A stretch of 64,000 bases of DNA, taken from positions 62,001 through 126,000 of the forward strand of contig JACRBZ010000001.1 of NCBI GenBank assembly GCA_016219185.1. Reading direction: 5' to 3'. Made by a program: the position numbers and the translations under genes. The stretch comes from Deltaproteobacteria bacterium (GTDB lineage: Bacteria > Desulfobacterota > Desulfobacteria > Desulfobacterales > Desulfatirhabdiaceae). This document shows positions 57,332 through 64,000 of this stretch, piece after piece (the first letter of the stretch is position 1; each line of letters opens with the position of its first letter). The notes beneath the pieces were generated by a model. It ran no database searches, was not told where the DNA came from, and saw only the letters and a program-made list of their open reading frames with translations.

Positions 57332-57748
57332 TTAACATTGAATTCCATTCAACGTCAGAACTGAGATTGAGCAATCCACCGAGATAAAGCAGAGCCCTGT
57401 GGATGTGCCAAAGCTTAGCATCAATCCCTCCCAATTGCTCCCTTCACCCACCAGCAGGCGCCATTTTGAGAGCCGCTTTCCAAGGAACTGCGAGTAGGGT
57501 ATATCATGAGATACGTTATGGTAGGAACAGCCGGGTCTTACATCCAGGGGGCAATCAGTCCGGGAGTGTCCACACCCAATACCTATGACAGAGGCATCGC
57601 ACATGGTCTCTATCTCAAGGAAATATCCTTCCAAACTGAGGGCGTACCCCTCGGCAGTCGTGGGAGAATCATCACTGACCATCTCCCACACCTCAATGAG
57701 TTTCCGATTAAACAGGTGATCCTCGATGATGTCAAGTCTATCTGTCAT
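57332..57748 (-). CDS. Hypothetical cassette protein
   Basis: About 138 residues. The end has the rhythm of a small alpha/beta domain (FLGKRLSKWRLLVG, then WEGLMLSFGTSTGLCFISVD), similar to small DUF proteins found in cassettes. I cannot name the family with confidence. The frame also allows a TTG start at 57760. No good ribosome-binding site is seen for either. It lies between attC site C and the DUF4160 pair. Confidence 0.42.
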   Translation of the reverse strand: MTDRLDIIEDHLFNRKLIEVWEMVSDDSPTTAEGYALSLEGYFLEIETMCDASVIGIGCGHSRTDCPLDVRPGCSYHNVSHDIPYSQFLGKRLSKWRLLVGEGSNWEGLMLSFGTSTGLCFISVDCSISVLTLNGIQC

Positions 57749-57772
57749 ATTTCGTTTCAACCTATCACGATG

Positions 57773-57844
57773 AGTTAACGACCAAGTTCACCGATGGTAA
57801 AGGAGCGAAGCGGAATTACCATCCGGTGCAGCGCCTTGTTGAAT
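57773..57844 (-). other. attC-like site C, after higA
   Basis: 72 bp. The minus strand begins ATTCAAC, a perfect RYYYAAC box, followed by AAGGCGCTG. It ends CTTGGTC-GTTAACT, one mismatch from GTTRRRY. Stems are CACCG/CGGTG and ATGGTAA/TTACCAT separated by one extrahelical G, plus CAAG/CTTG. The block AACAAGGCGCTGCACCGG closely resembles known cassette attC sites. Confidence 0.8.
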
Positions 57845-57927
57845 GATTTTCCCGTCCATTTTTTTTACGCAATCATCTTCAGATGGAAATAAGGACGACT
57901 GACTAATGCGCTGTTGGACTATCAATA

Positions 57928-58248
57928 TTAATGGACCAACTCACTTTGAGCGGATACCGGATGAATTGAATTCAATGCATCTGATTCAGCCTGCTGGGCG
58001 AAATAAAGATCCCACCTCAATTGAAGATTTAACCAAAAGTCGGGAGAAACAGAAAAAAACCTGGACAACCTTAAGGCCGTACTGGGGGTAATCCCTCGGC
58101 GGCCGTTGATGATTTCATTGATTCTCTGATAGGGTACATGTATTGAATCTGCTAATTCACGCTGGGTAAGCCCCATCGGCTTAAGAAATTCCTCAAAAAG
58201 CATCTGCCCGGGATGGGTTGGTGCTCTGTGAGTTGGTATTCTAATCAT
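57928..58248 (-). CDS. higA: HigA-family antitoxin
   Basis: A 106-residue HTH antitoxin of the HigA/VapI group. THPGQMLFEEFLKPMGLTQRE, the helix-turn-helix VPYQRINEIINGRRGITPST, and FFSVSPDFWLNLQLRWDLYF are the family pattern. It binds and neutralises HigB and represses the operon. It follows higB by 23 bp, toxin first as usual for higBA, and is followed by an attC-like site. Confidence 0.93.
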   Translation of the reverse strand: MIRIPTHRAPTHPGQMLFEEFLKPMGLTQRELADSIHVPYQRINEIINGRRGITPSTALRLSRFFSVSPDFWLNLQLRWDLYFAQQAESDALNSIHPVSAQSELVH

Positions 58249-58271
58249 ATTAGTCTCCTACACATGCTCTT

Positions 58272-58565
58272 TTAATGGTAATCTGTAATTTCGACATCAA
58301 TTGGACCCGCCTCTGTCCATTTGAAACAGACCCGATACTGATCATTGATGCGAATGCTATGTTGACCTTTTCGTTCCCTCGTAAGCGCCTCCAAATGATT
58401 CCCAGGAGGTATGCGCAGTTCGTTGAGAGAAATAACAGAGTCAAGCTGATCAAGTTTTCGAGATGCAATTTTCCAAAGATTTTTTGGACACACTCTCAAG
58501 CTATCTTTGGTCGTTACACCATTGAAAATATCTTCAGCAACTTGGTTTTTAAATGATTGTATCAT
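58272..58565 (-). CDS. higB: HigB-family toxin (RelE-like mRNA interferase)
   Basis: A 97-residue RelE/ParE-fold toxin. The family core appears as ELRIPPGNHLEALTRERKGQ followed by HSIRINDQYRVCFKW. Catalytic basic residues (Arg, Lys and His of RERKGQHSIR) are present, so it looks intact. It cuts mRNA at the ribosome in characterised cases. It starts about 60 bp after attC-like site B. Confidence 0.92.
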   Translation of the reverse strand: MIQSFKNQVAEDIFNGVTTKDSLRVCPKNLWKIASRKLDQLDSVISLNELRIPPGNHLEALTRERKGQHSIRINDQYRVCFKWTEAGPIDVEITDYH

Positions 58566-58623
58566 GAGATCACGTTATCACGGAGCCCATGCTATTTCAA
58601 GGCAGGATTTTCAATCTTGAAAC

Positions 58624-58687
58624 GTCCAACGGCAGACATCAGCGGGAGCCGGCTTTATCGGCGATCCGCTGGATGCCCTTATTAGCC
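58624..58687 (-). other. attC-like site B, upstream of higB
   Basis: 64 bp, the same length as site A and about 90 percent identical over most of it. The minus strand ends GTTGGAC, a perfect GTTRRRY box. The left box is GGCTAAT (AAC changed to AAT). It closes the cassette before higBA. Confidence 0.6.
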
Positions 58688-58780
58688 GCCGTTTCTCTTC
58701 TTTTCTGATTTCAAATTGTGGAGGACATACGATGTCTTGGAGCTGGAATACCGTAAAGCATGCCTTCAGCACTGATATCT
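58637..58780 (-). pseudogene. 5'-truncated DUF2442 remnant, near-copy of 56561-56707
   Basis: 144 bp closely matching the 3' part of the DUF2442 gene with its attC at 56561-56707, in direct orientation. The coding part begins mid-gene (ISAEGMLYGIPAPRHRM). A 4-bp deletion produces an early TGA. Similarity stops abruptly at 58780, marking the edge of the cassette cluster. Confidence 0.85.
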
Positions 58781-58842
58781 GAGTCCCGAAAACAAATATA
58801 TGATATCAGCAATGGGTTTCCGGACCAGAAGGATGAAGAATA

Positions 58843-59622
58843 TCAGCGGCTGTCCGTATCCTCGGTTTTCACACCCAGTTTATTTTCGAGCAGGTTTATG
58901 GCCTGCAGGATGACAAACGCCTCGTCCCTGGTGTTTATGTCAAATGCAACCCCCATGTTTTTCAGCAAATTACGGATTCTCTCCGCCAGATAACCAAAGG
59001 AGGTGGAAATATATAGCGGGAAATACCAGAAATATCCCAGGGCCAACAGGACGCAGAGTGTTGCCGCCACGGCCATGGAGGTAAAAAATCCGGCAGAGTC
59101 CTGCTTTACCAGCTCGCTTTTCCGAACGACCGCCTGCATGTTTATGTCATAAATGGCGTTGACGGATTGCCACAGCTTTTCGCCGGCCGGCAAAAAGTCG
59201 TTGAAATACACGGAACTGCCGCCCGATCCATCCTTCATCTGAAGACAGAGCTTCAAATACATCTCATAATCATGATTGAGCCTCTCGACAGTTTCTTTTT
59301 CATGAATCTCTGTAATATTATTACTTTCCGATTTTAAATTCTCTTCAAATACGGCTCTTCCGGATTCGAACAAATTTTTATAATAATCCGATTTTATACC
59401 CACATCACCCGGATTAAACAGGGTGCTGCTGATTGAATTTTTCATATCCTCAAGGGCGGAAATCATGTTCCTGGAATACACAAGGGAGTTATAATTGTCT
59501 TTCAGAATATTGTCGGTTTCTTTAGCCAATTTTCCCACATGATTGGAACAAAACGCTGCAAGCGCAAAAATAATTAGAAACAGGAATCCCAAACCCAACG
59601 AAAGCTTTGTTTTTATTGTCAT
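58843..59622 (-). CDS. Membrane sensor-only protein of the kdp operon
   Basis: 259 residues. TM1 (LSLGLGFLFLIIFALAAFCS) is followed by a periplasmic four-helix-bundle region like 4HB_MCP sensors (SRNMISALEDMKNSIS). TM2 is MAVAATLCVLLALGYFWYFP. A short cytoplasmic tail of about 60 residues contains RIRNLLKNMGVAFDINTRDE. Relatives next to short KdpD genes usually continue into HAMP and histidine kinase domains; these are absent. The stop is 62 bp from the cassette-cluster edge, so truncation is possible, but the tail reads as intact protein. Confidence 0.72.
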   Translation of the reverse strand: MTIKTKLSLGLGFLFLIIFALAAFCSNHVGKLAKETDNILKDNYNSLVYSRNMISALEDMKNSISSTLFNPGDVGIKSDYYKNLFESGRAVFEENLKSESNNITEIHEKETVERLNHDYEMYLKLCLQMKDGSGGSSVYFNDFLPAGEKLWQSVNAIYDINMQAVVRKSELVKQDSAGFFTSMAVAATLCVLLALGYFWYFPLYISTSFGYLAERIRNLLKNMGVAFDINTRDEAFVILQAINLLENKLGVKTEDTDSR

Positions 59623-60767
59623 ACTTCCTCCTTTCCTTCTGTTCGCGGATCAACAACCACGATAGTTAGTCCCTTTGCTTTTAAAATGAGCCGCTCGACA
59701 ATCGTCTTTCTGCCCAGCCAGTTCTTCCAGAAAGACAGGGGGCTGGGGCGGCCGATGACAATGTGACCCACACGATATTCCCTGGCAAAGTGCAGAATCG
59801 TATCCGCGATGTCTTCGCCTTTGAAGGTAAAGACCATAGCGCCAAGCGCATTGGCCAGCGTAAGGGTATCCAGCAGGTAGCGCTGCGTTGCCGAATCAAT
59901 AACGGTAGGCGCTTCATTCGGCGTCTGGATATAGACGGCATACCAGTCGCGGTTCAGGCGTCCGGCAAGCCGAGACCCATAACGAAGCAGCATGGCACTG
60001 TTGGGTCCTCGCGAGCTCAGACACACCATCACCTGATCCGGCGCTACGCGCTGCTCCTCCTTGGGGGCGCTGCGGCGTTTGATATCGATCTGTGAAGCCA
60101 GTTCCCGAAGCGTCAGTTCCCGAAGCTCATCCAGGTTGGCACGCTGAAAGAAATGCTCAAGAGCCGTGGATACTCGCTCTTTCGGATAAACCTTGCCTTC
60201 GCGCAGGCGTTGCTGCAGGTCTTGAGTTGCAAGGTCCACATTCACGATCTCATCCGCATCAAAAAGCACGGAATCCGGCAGCCGTTCGTGCACTTTTACG
60301 CCCACAAGGGTTTCCACCGTGTCATAGAGGCTTTCCAGATGCTGGATATTGAGCGTACTGATCACGTGAATGCCCGCATCCAGTAGAATCTGAACATCCT
60401 GATAGCGTTTCAGATTTTTTCCGCCGGGAGCATTGGTATGGGCCAGCTCATCAACCAGAGCCACTTTGGGCTGGCGCGCCAGAACCGCATCCAGATCCAT
60501 TTCATCAATGGTGATTCCGTGATACTGAATCCGGCGACGCGGAATGACTTCAAGGCCTTCGACGAGCCCGGCTGTTTCCAGGCGGCCATGTGTCTCCACC
60601 AGCCCTACAACGATATCAATCCCCTCCTGCTTGATCCGGTGACCTTCGAGGAGCATCTGCCAAGTTTTTCCAACGCCCGGTCCATAACCCAGGTAAATCT
60701 TCAGCTTGCCGCGCTGAGAGCGGCGGATCAATCTGAGAAAACTGAGAGCCTTATCGTCGGATGTCAT
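59619..60767 (-). CDS. kdpD: Short KdpD: KdpD and Usp domains without kinase
   Basis: 382 residues. The KdpD sensor domain (about 20-230) has Walker A in KIYLGYGPGVGKTWQMLLEG. The conserved VVGLVETHGRLET and VDELAHTNAPGGKN follow, with a Usp-like domain (about 245-375). The four TMs and histidine kinase of full KdpD are missing. It senses K+ status, perhaps by binding cyclic-di-AMP or ATP as in other Usp-KdpD proteins. It overlaps the downstream membrane gene by 4 bp. Confidence 0.88.
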   Translation of the reverse strand: MTSDDKALSFLRLIRRSQRGKLKIYLGYGPGVGKTWQMLLEGHRIKQEGIDIVVGLVETHGRLETAGLVEGLEVIPRRRIQYHGITIDEMDLDAVLARQPKVALVDELAHTNAPGGKNLKRYQDVQILLDAGIHVISTLNIQHLESLYDTVETLVGVKVHERLPDSVLFDADEIVNVDLATQDLQQRLREGKVYPKERVSTALEHFFQRANLDELRELTLRELASQIDIKRRSAPKEEQRVAPDQVMVCLSSRGPNSAMLLRYGSRLAGRLNRDWYAVYIQTPNEAPTVIDSATQRYLLDTLTLANALGAMVFTFKGEDIADTILHFAREYRVGHIVIGRPSPLSFWKNWLGRKTIVERLILKAKGLTIVVVDPRTEGKEEV

Positions 60768-60776
60768 GGGACTTGC

Positions 60777-61367
60777 TTACTCCTTGCTTGCATCAAGTGC
60801 AAGATTAAGCTCAAAAACGTTCACACCGGGCTCGCCGAGAAAGCCAAGATCGGGTCCATCGGTATGGCTGCGGATCAAATTTTGAACCGCAGCTTCGGAT
60901 ATCCCTCTGACACCGGCGATGCGAGCTGACTGAAGTTCTGCGTTCCTGACACTGATGTGGGGATCCAGACCGCTGGCGGATGCGGTTACGGCATCTGCCG
61001 GAATTTTCACGGAAAGGGCAAGGCTGTTCTCGGCACGATATGCGGTAACACGTTCTTTTACCTGATCCACGAGCTTTTGAGAAAGTGGCCCCAGATTACT
61101 GGCGCCTGAATTTGCCGCATCGTACCCATCACCCGCAGCCGATGGGCGCGGATGGAAATACTGCTGCCCGGTAAAGCCCTGGGCAATCAGACGACTGCCG
61201 AGGACATGGCCATCTTGAAGGACCAGCGATCCATTTGACCGGAAAGGAAAACCGATCTGTGCAATCCCCCAGACCAGCGCCGGATAAACGCCGCACAATA
61301 AAATGGCCAGAGTCAGCGTGGTCATCATGGCCAGTTTCAGTTCCTTTATAAAAGCCTTTGTTTTCAT
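60777..61367 (-). CDS. kdpC: Potassium-transporting ATPase subunit C
   Basis: About 196 residues. A single N-terminal TM (MMTTLTLAILLCGVYPALVW) and the periplasmic domain are typical. GSRLIAQGFTGQQYFHPRPS and the C-terminal VNVFELNLALD stand out. It stabilises KdpA-KdpB. The ATG at 61367 with AAAGGA is preferred to a TTG two codons upstream. Confidence 0.95.
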   Translation of the reverse strand: MKTKAFIKELKLAMMTTLTLAILLCGVYPALVWGIAQIGFPFRSNGSLVLQDGHVLGSRLIAQGFTGQQYFHPRPSAAGDGYDAANSGASNLGPLSQKLVDQVKERVTAYRAENSLALSVKIPADAVTASASGLDPHISVRNAELQSARIAGVRGISEAAVQNLIRSHTDGPDLGFLGEPGVNVFELNLALDASKE

Positions 61368-61378
61368 GAGCAATTCCT

Positions 61379-63403
61379 TTAAGCCAGATGAAGCCAGGTA
61401 ATGGCGATATCAATCAATTTGATTCCAATGAATGGCGCGATGATGCCGCCAAGCCCATAGATCAGAAGATTACGCCGCAGAATCGCCACCGCACCCCGGG
61501 GACGGAAGGTAACGCCCCGCAGGGCGATCGGGATCAGCGCAACGATGATGAGCGCATTGAAGATAATGGCGCTTAAAATGGCACTCTGGGAAGAATGCAG
61601 ATTCATCACGTTCAGCGCGGCAATTTGCGGGAACGTGGCAACGAGCATGGCCGGGATAATGGCAAAGTACTTGGCCACATCGTTGGCAACACTGAACGTT
61701 GTCAGGGCCCCGCGGGTCATGAGGAGTTGCTTGCCGATTTCAACGACTTCAATGAGCTTTGTCGGATTCGAATCCAGGTCCACCATGTTTCCCGCTTCCT
61801 TGGCCGCCTGGGTGCCGCTGTTCATGGCAACGCCGACGTCTGCCTGGGCAAGAGCCGGCGCATCATTGGTTCCGTCACCTGTCATGGCCACCAGATGCCC
61901 CGCGGCCTGCTCGCGGCGAATGAGGGCCAGTTTATCCTCAGGCCGCGCTTCGGCCAGGAAGTCATCCAGACCGGCCTCTTTGGCAATGGTCGCCGCGGTC
62001 AACGGATTGTCCCCGGTAATCATGATCGTGCGGATACCCATGGCCCGAAACCGCTTGAAACGATCCGGAAGTCCACCTTTGACGATATCCTTGAGATAAA
62101 CGACGCCAAAGACTTTTTGGGAACTCGCCACAACAAGGGGGGTGCCGCCCTTCTGGGAGATCCGATCGACATCGGCCTCGACTTCGGCCGGCAGGGCAGC
62201 GCCGATGAATCCGCGAACCGCGTCGGCCGCGCCTTTGCGGTATTGCCGGCCATCCACGTCAACACCGCTCATCCGTGTCTTTGCCGTAAAGGGGACGAAC
62301 TGGGCATGACTCAGGTCATGAAGCTCCCGTCCCCGATGCCCGAAGTCTTTTGCCAGAACAACAATGCTCTTGCCTTCCGGGGTTTCATCGGCAAATGAAG
62401 CCATCTGTGCAACCGCAGCAAGTTCTTCCGCCGTCACCCCACGCGCGGGGAAAAATTCGGTGGCCTGGCGATTGCCCATGGTGATCGTGCCGGTTTTATC
62501 AAGCAGCAGCACATCCACATCACCGGCCGCTTCCACGGCGCGGCCGCTCATGGCCAGCACGTTTTTCTGGACCAGCCGGTCGATTCCCGCGATGCCGATC
62601 GCGCTCAGGAGCCCGCCGATCGTGGTGGGAATGAGGCAAACGAGCAGCGCAACCAGAACCGGGATGGAGAATACCACATGGGAATAAACGCCAAAAGGCT
62701 TCAGGGTCATGATCACGATGAGAAAGATAATCGTCAGAGCGGCCAACAGGATGGTCAATGCAATCTCGTTTGGCGTTTTCTGGCGGTTTGCGCCTTCGAC
62801 AAGGGCGATCATGTGGTCCATGAAGCTCTCGCCGGGGTTGGCGGTAACGCGCACGACGATTTCATCGGAAAGAACCCGGGTTCCGCCGGTTACAGCGCTC
62901 CGGTCGCCGCCCGACTCGCGGATCACCGGCGCGGACTCGCCCGTGATGGCGGATTCGTCAACCGTTGCCGCGCCTTCGATCACATCGCCATCGGTCGGAA
63001 TCACCTCTCCGGCTTTTATGACCATGACATCGTTCTTTCGAAGAGACTCCGCGGAAATGGATTCCAAGAGTCCGTCGCGACCCCGGCGGTTGGCCCGGGT
63101 CTGCGTGCGCGACTTACGCAGCGTGGCTGCCTGGGCCTTGCCCCGTCCTTCGGCCATGGCTTCCGCGAAATTGGCGAACAAGACAGTAAACCACAGCCAT
63201 ATGGCGATCTGGAGGATAAACCCCACGGGTTCACCGCGCAAGGGCGCTGCCGCAAGTTCCGCAGTTGTCACCACGGCGCCGACAAGGGTCACAAACATCA
63301 CGGGGTTTCGCACCATACCGCGCGGATCGAGCTTGCGAAAAGCATCCGCGATAGCAGGAACCAGAATGGATTTATCAAAAATGGAACGCGCCTTTGTTGA
63401 CAT
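61379..63403 (-). CDS. kdpB: Potassium-transporting P-type ATPase subunit B
   Basis: 674 residues, full length. The phosphorylation motif DKTGTIT is in [20 protein letters not shown]. The actuator TGES is in [11 protein letters not shown]. The hinge [20 protein letters not shown] and the nucleotide-binding domain are intact. It hydrolyses ATP to drive high-affinity K+ uptake with KdpA. It lies in the gene order kdpA-kdpB-kdpC-kdpD. Confidence 0.97.
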   Translation of the reverse strand: MSTKARSIFDKSILVPAIADAFRKLDPRGMVRNPVMFVTLVGAVVTTAELAAAPLRGEPVGFILQIAIWLWFTVLFANFAEAMAEGRGKAQAATLRKSRTQTRANRRGRDGLLESISAESLRKNDVMVIKAGEVIPTDGDVIEGAATVDESAITGESAPVIRESGGDRSAVTGGTRVLSDEIVVRVTANPGESFMDHMIALVEGANRQKTPNEIALTILLAALTIIFLIVIMTLKPFGVYSHVVFSIPVLVALLVCLIPTTIGGLLSAIGIAGIDRLVQKNVLAMSGRAVEAAGDVDVLLLDKTGTITMGNRQATEFFPARGVTAEELAAVAQMASFADETPEGKSIVVLAKDFGHRGRELHDLSHAQFVPFTAKTRMSGVDVDGRQYRKGAADAVRGFIGAALPAEVEADVDRISQKGGTPLVVASSQKVFGVVYLKDIVKGGLPDRFKRFRAMGIRTIMITGDNPLTAATIAKEAGLDDFLAEARPEDKLALIRREQAAGHLVAMTGDGTNDAPALAQADVGVAMNSGTQAAKEAGNMVDLDSNPTKLIEVVEIGKQLLMTRGALTTFSVANDVAKYFAIIPAMLVATFPQIAALNVMNLHSSQSAILSAIIFNALIIVALIPIALRGVTFRPRGAVAILRRNLLIYGLGGIIAPFIGIKLIDIAITWLHLA

Positions 63404-63412
63404 CGTTGCTCC

Positions 63413-64000
63413 TTAAAACAGGTTGTTGGAATTCATCAACAGGAAATGTTCCACGACAGCGCCAAGACTCAGCGCCGGCAGAAACGTAAGCGCCCCGACA
63501 AGAAGTATCGTTCCGACAAGAAGCAGCGTAAACGTCGGGCCGAATGCCGGAAAGCTGCCCGCGCTCTGGGGAACGATTTTTTTACGCGCCAGATTCCCGG
63601 CAAGCGCCAGCACGGGAATGATGACAAAAAACCGTCCGCCGAGCATGGCAAGCCCCAGTGTCGTGTTGTACCAGGGGGTGTTGGCCGAAAGACCGGCAAA
63701 TGCACTGCCATTGTTATTGATCGCGGAAGTGAATGCGTAAAGGATTTCACTGAAGCCGTGCGGGCCGCTGTTGTTTAAGCCCGCAATGCCCCACTGGCTG
63801 ATCGTGGCCCAGGCGGTAAATCCGAGCAAAAGCGCCGCAGGTATCAAAATGGCAAGGGCCGCAACCTTGACATCAAAAGCTTCGATTTTCTTTCCCAGAT
63901 ACTCCGGCGTACGCCCGATCATCAGCCCCGCCAGAAAAATCGCCAGCACCACAAAGATCAACATTCCGTAAAGTCCCGAGCCAACCCCTCCGAACACCAC
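63413..64000 (-). CDS. kdpA: Potassium-transporting ATPase subunit A, C-terminal part
   Basis: The frame is open through the window end, so the N-terminal part is missing. The 195 residues seen are the last TMs of KdpA. The pore-loop segment is in [20 protein letters not shown] and the rest follows the family pattern ([20 protein letters not shown], then VVEHFLLMN). It is first in the operon, with kdpB 9 bp downstream. Confidence 0.95.
   Translation of the reverse strand: MVFGGVGSGLYGMLIFVVLAIFLAGLMIGRTPEYLGKKIEAFDVKVAALAILIPAALLLGFTAWATISQWGIAGLNNSGPHGFSEILYAFTSAINNNGSAFAGLSANTPWYNTTLGLAMLGGRFFVIIPVLALAGNLARKKIVPQSAGSFPAFGPTFTLLLVGTILLVGALTFLPALSLGAVVEHFLLMNSNNLF

Larger units (their letters stand above)
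56548..58780 (-). mobile_element. Integron-like gene cassette cluster without visible integrase
   Basis: Short, compact genes all on the minus strand: a DUF2442 remnant, higB-higA, an unknown gene, and DUF4160-DUF2442. At least three are followed directly by an imperfect palindrome with attC-like end boxes (56548-56611, 57773-57844, 58624-58687). Toxin-antitoxin pairs and small unknown genes are typical cassette contents. No tyrosine recombinase is in the window, so this would be a cluster of attC sites lacking an integrase, or the far end of a larger array. Confidence 0.65.

Noticed and set aside
57109-57348. 79-codon minus-strand frame in the cassette cluster
   Set aside because: It overlaps the end of the larger unknown gene, has no ribosome-binding site and no recognisable domain, and lies where a cassette boundary is expected.
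1-64000. CRISPR arrays, tRNA or rRNA genes, insertion sequences
   Set aside because: I saw no regularly spaced direct repeats, no T-loop/CCA tRNA pattern in the intergenic regions, and no transposase or integrase motifs.

Overview
The window reads as one chromosomal stretch of a sulfate-reducing or related anaerobic Desulfobacterota. The evidence is a periplasmic tetraheme cytochrome c3, a CooS-type carbon monoxide dehydrogenase with its electron-transfer partners, an NfnAB-like electron-bifurcating pair, a TSUP sulfite/sulfonate-type exporter with a universal stress protein, many sigma-54 regulators, a c-type-heme sensor kinase, and one probable selenoprotein. Both window edges cut genes: nusA at the left and kdpA at the right.

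Region by region. (1) 1-8723 is the translation/RNA cluster nusA-infB-ylxP-rbfA-nrnA-truB-rpsO-pnp, with structured leaders before rpsO and pnp. (2) 8720-13788 continues with an M16 peptidase, dut, a metallo-beta-lactamase hydrolase and the nfnA/nfnB pair, and ends at a strong terminator. (3) 13971-20008 holds a secreted lytic transglycosylase-like protein, cysK, an AEC transporter, thiamine pyrophosphokinase, a HAD hydrolase and a DUF1573 gene. That gene has an in-frame TGA exactly where the family has Cys, followed by a SECIS-like hairpin. (4) 20285-29270 is a signalling block: a haem-motif histidine kinase, a receiver-kinase hybrid, an NtrC/kinase pair, a MltD-like lipoprotein and a lone receiver. 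(5) 29296-38618 holds a PEP/pyruvate-binding phosphotransfer-like protein, a membrane-bound sigma-54 activator with a winged-helix-like tail, and the divergent usp-TSUP-lipoprotein operon. The operon has an excellent -24/-12 promoter, and TTGCGCAA palindromes sit on both sides of the activator gene. (6) 38735-42884 holds an rRNA methyltransferase and thiDMC under a TPP riboswitch with a terminator. (7) 42927-50196 holds a double-length UvrA (four ATPase modules), tatBC and cytochrome c3. (8) 50356-54620 is the cooS-cooF-oxidoreductase-gamma carbonic anhydrase operon. (9) 54894-56551 holds a J-domain protein and a class IV aminotransferase. (10) 56548-58780 is a small cassette cluster: HigBA, DUF4160/DUF2442 and an unknown gene, all on the minus strand, with attC-like sites after them. 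I read it as an integron cassette array without a visible integrase. (11) 58843-64000 is a kdp potassium-uptake operon whose KdpD is split and lacks a kinase.

The most notable items are the probable DUF1573 selenoprotein, the integron-like toxin-antitoxin cassette cluster, the candidate sigma-54 regulon of the TTGCGCAA boxes, and the tandem UvrA. None could be searched against databases here. Family names rest on motif recognition.
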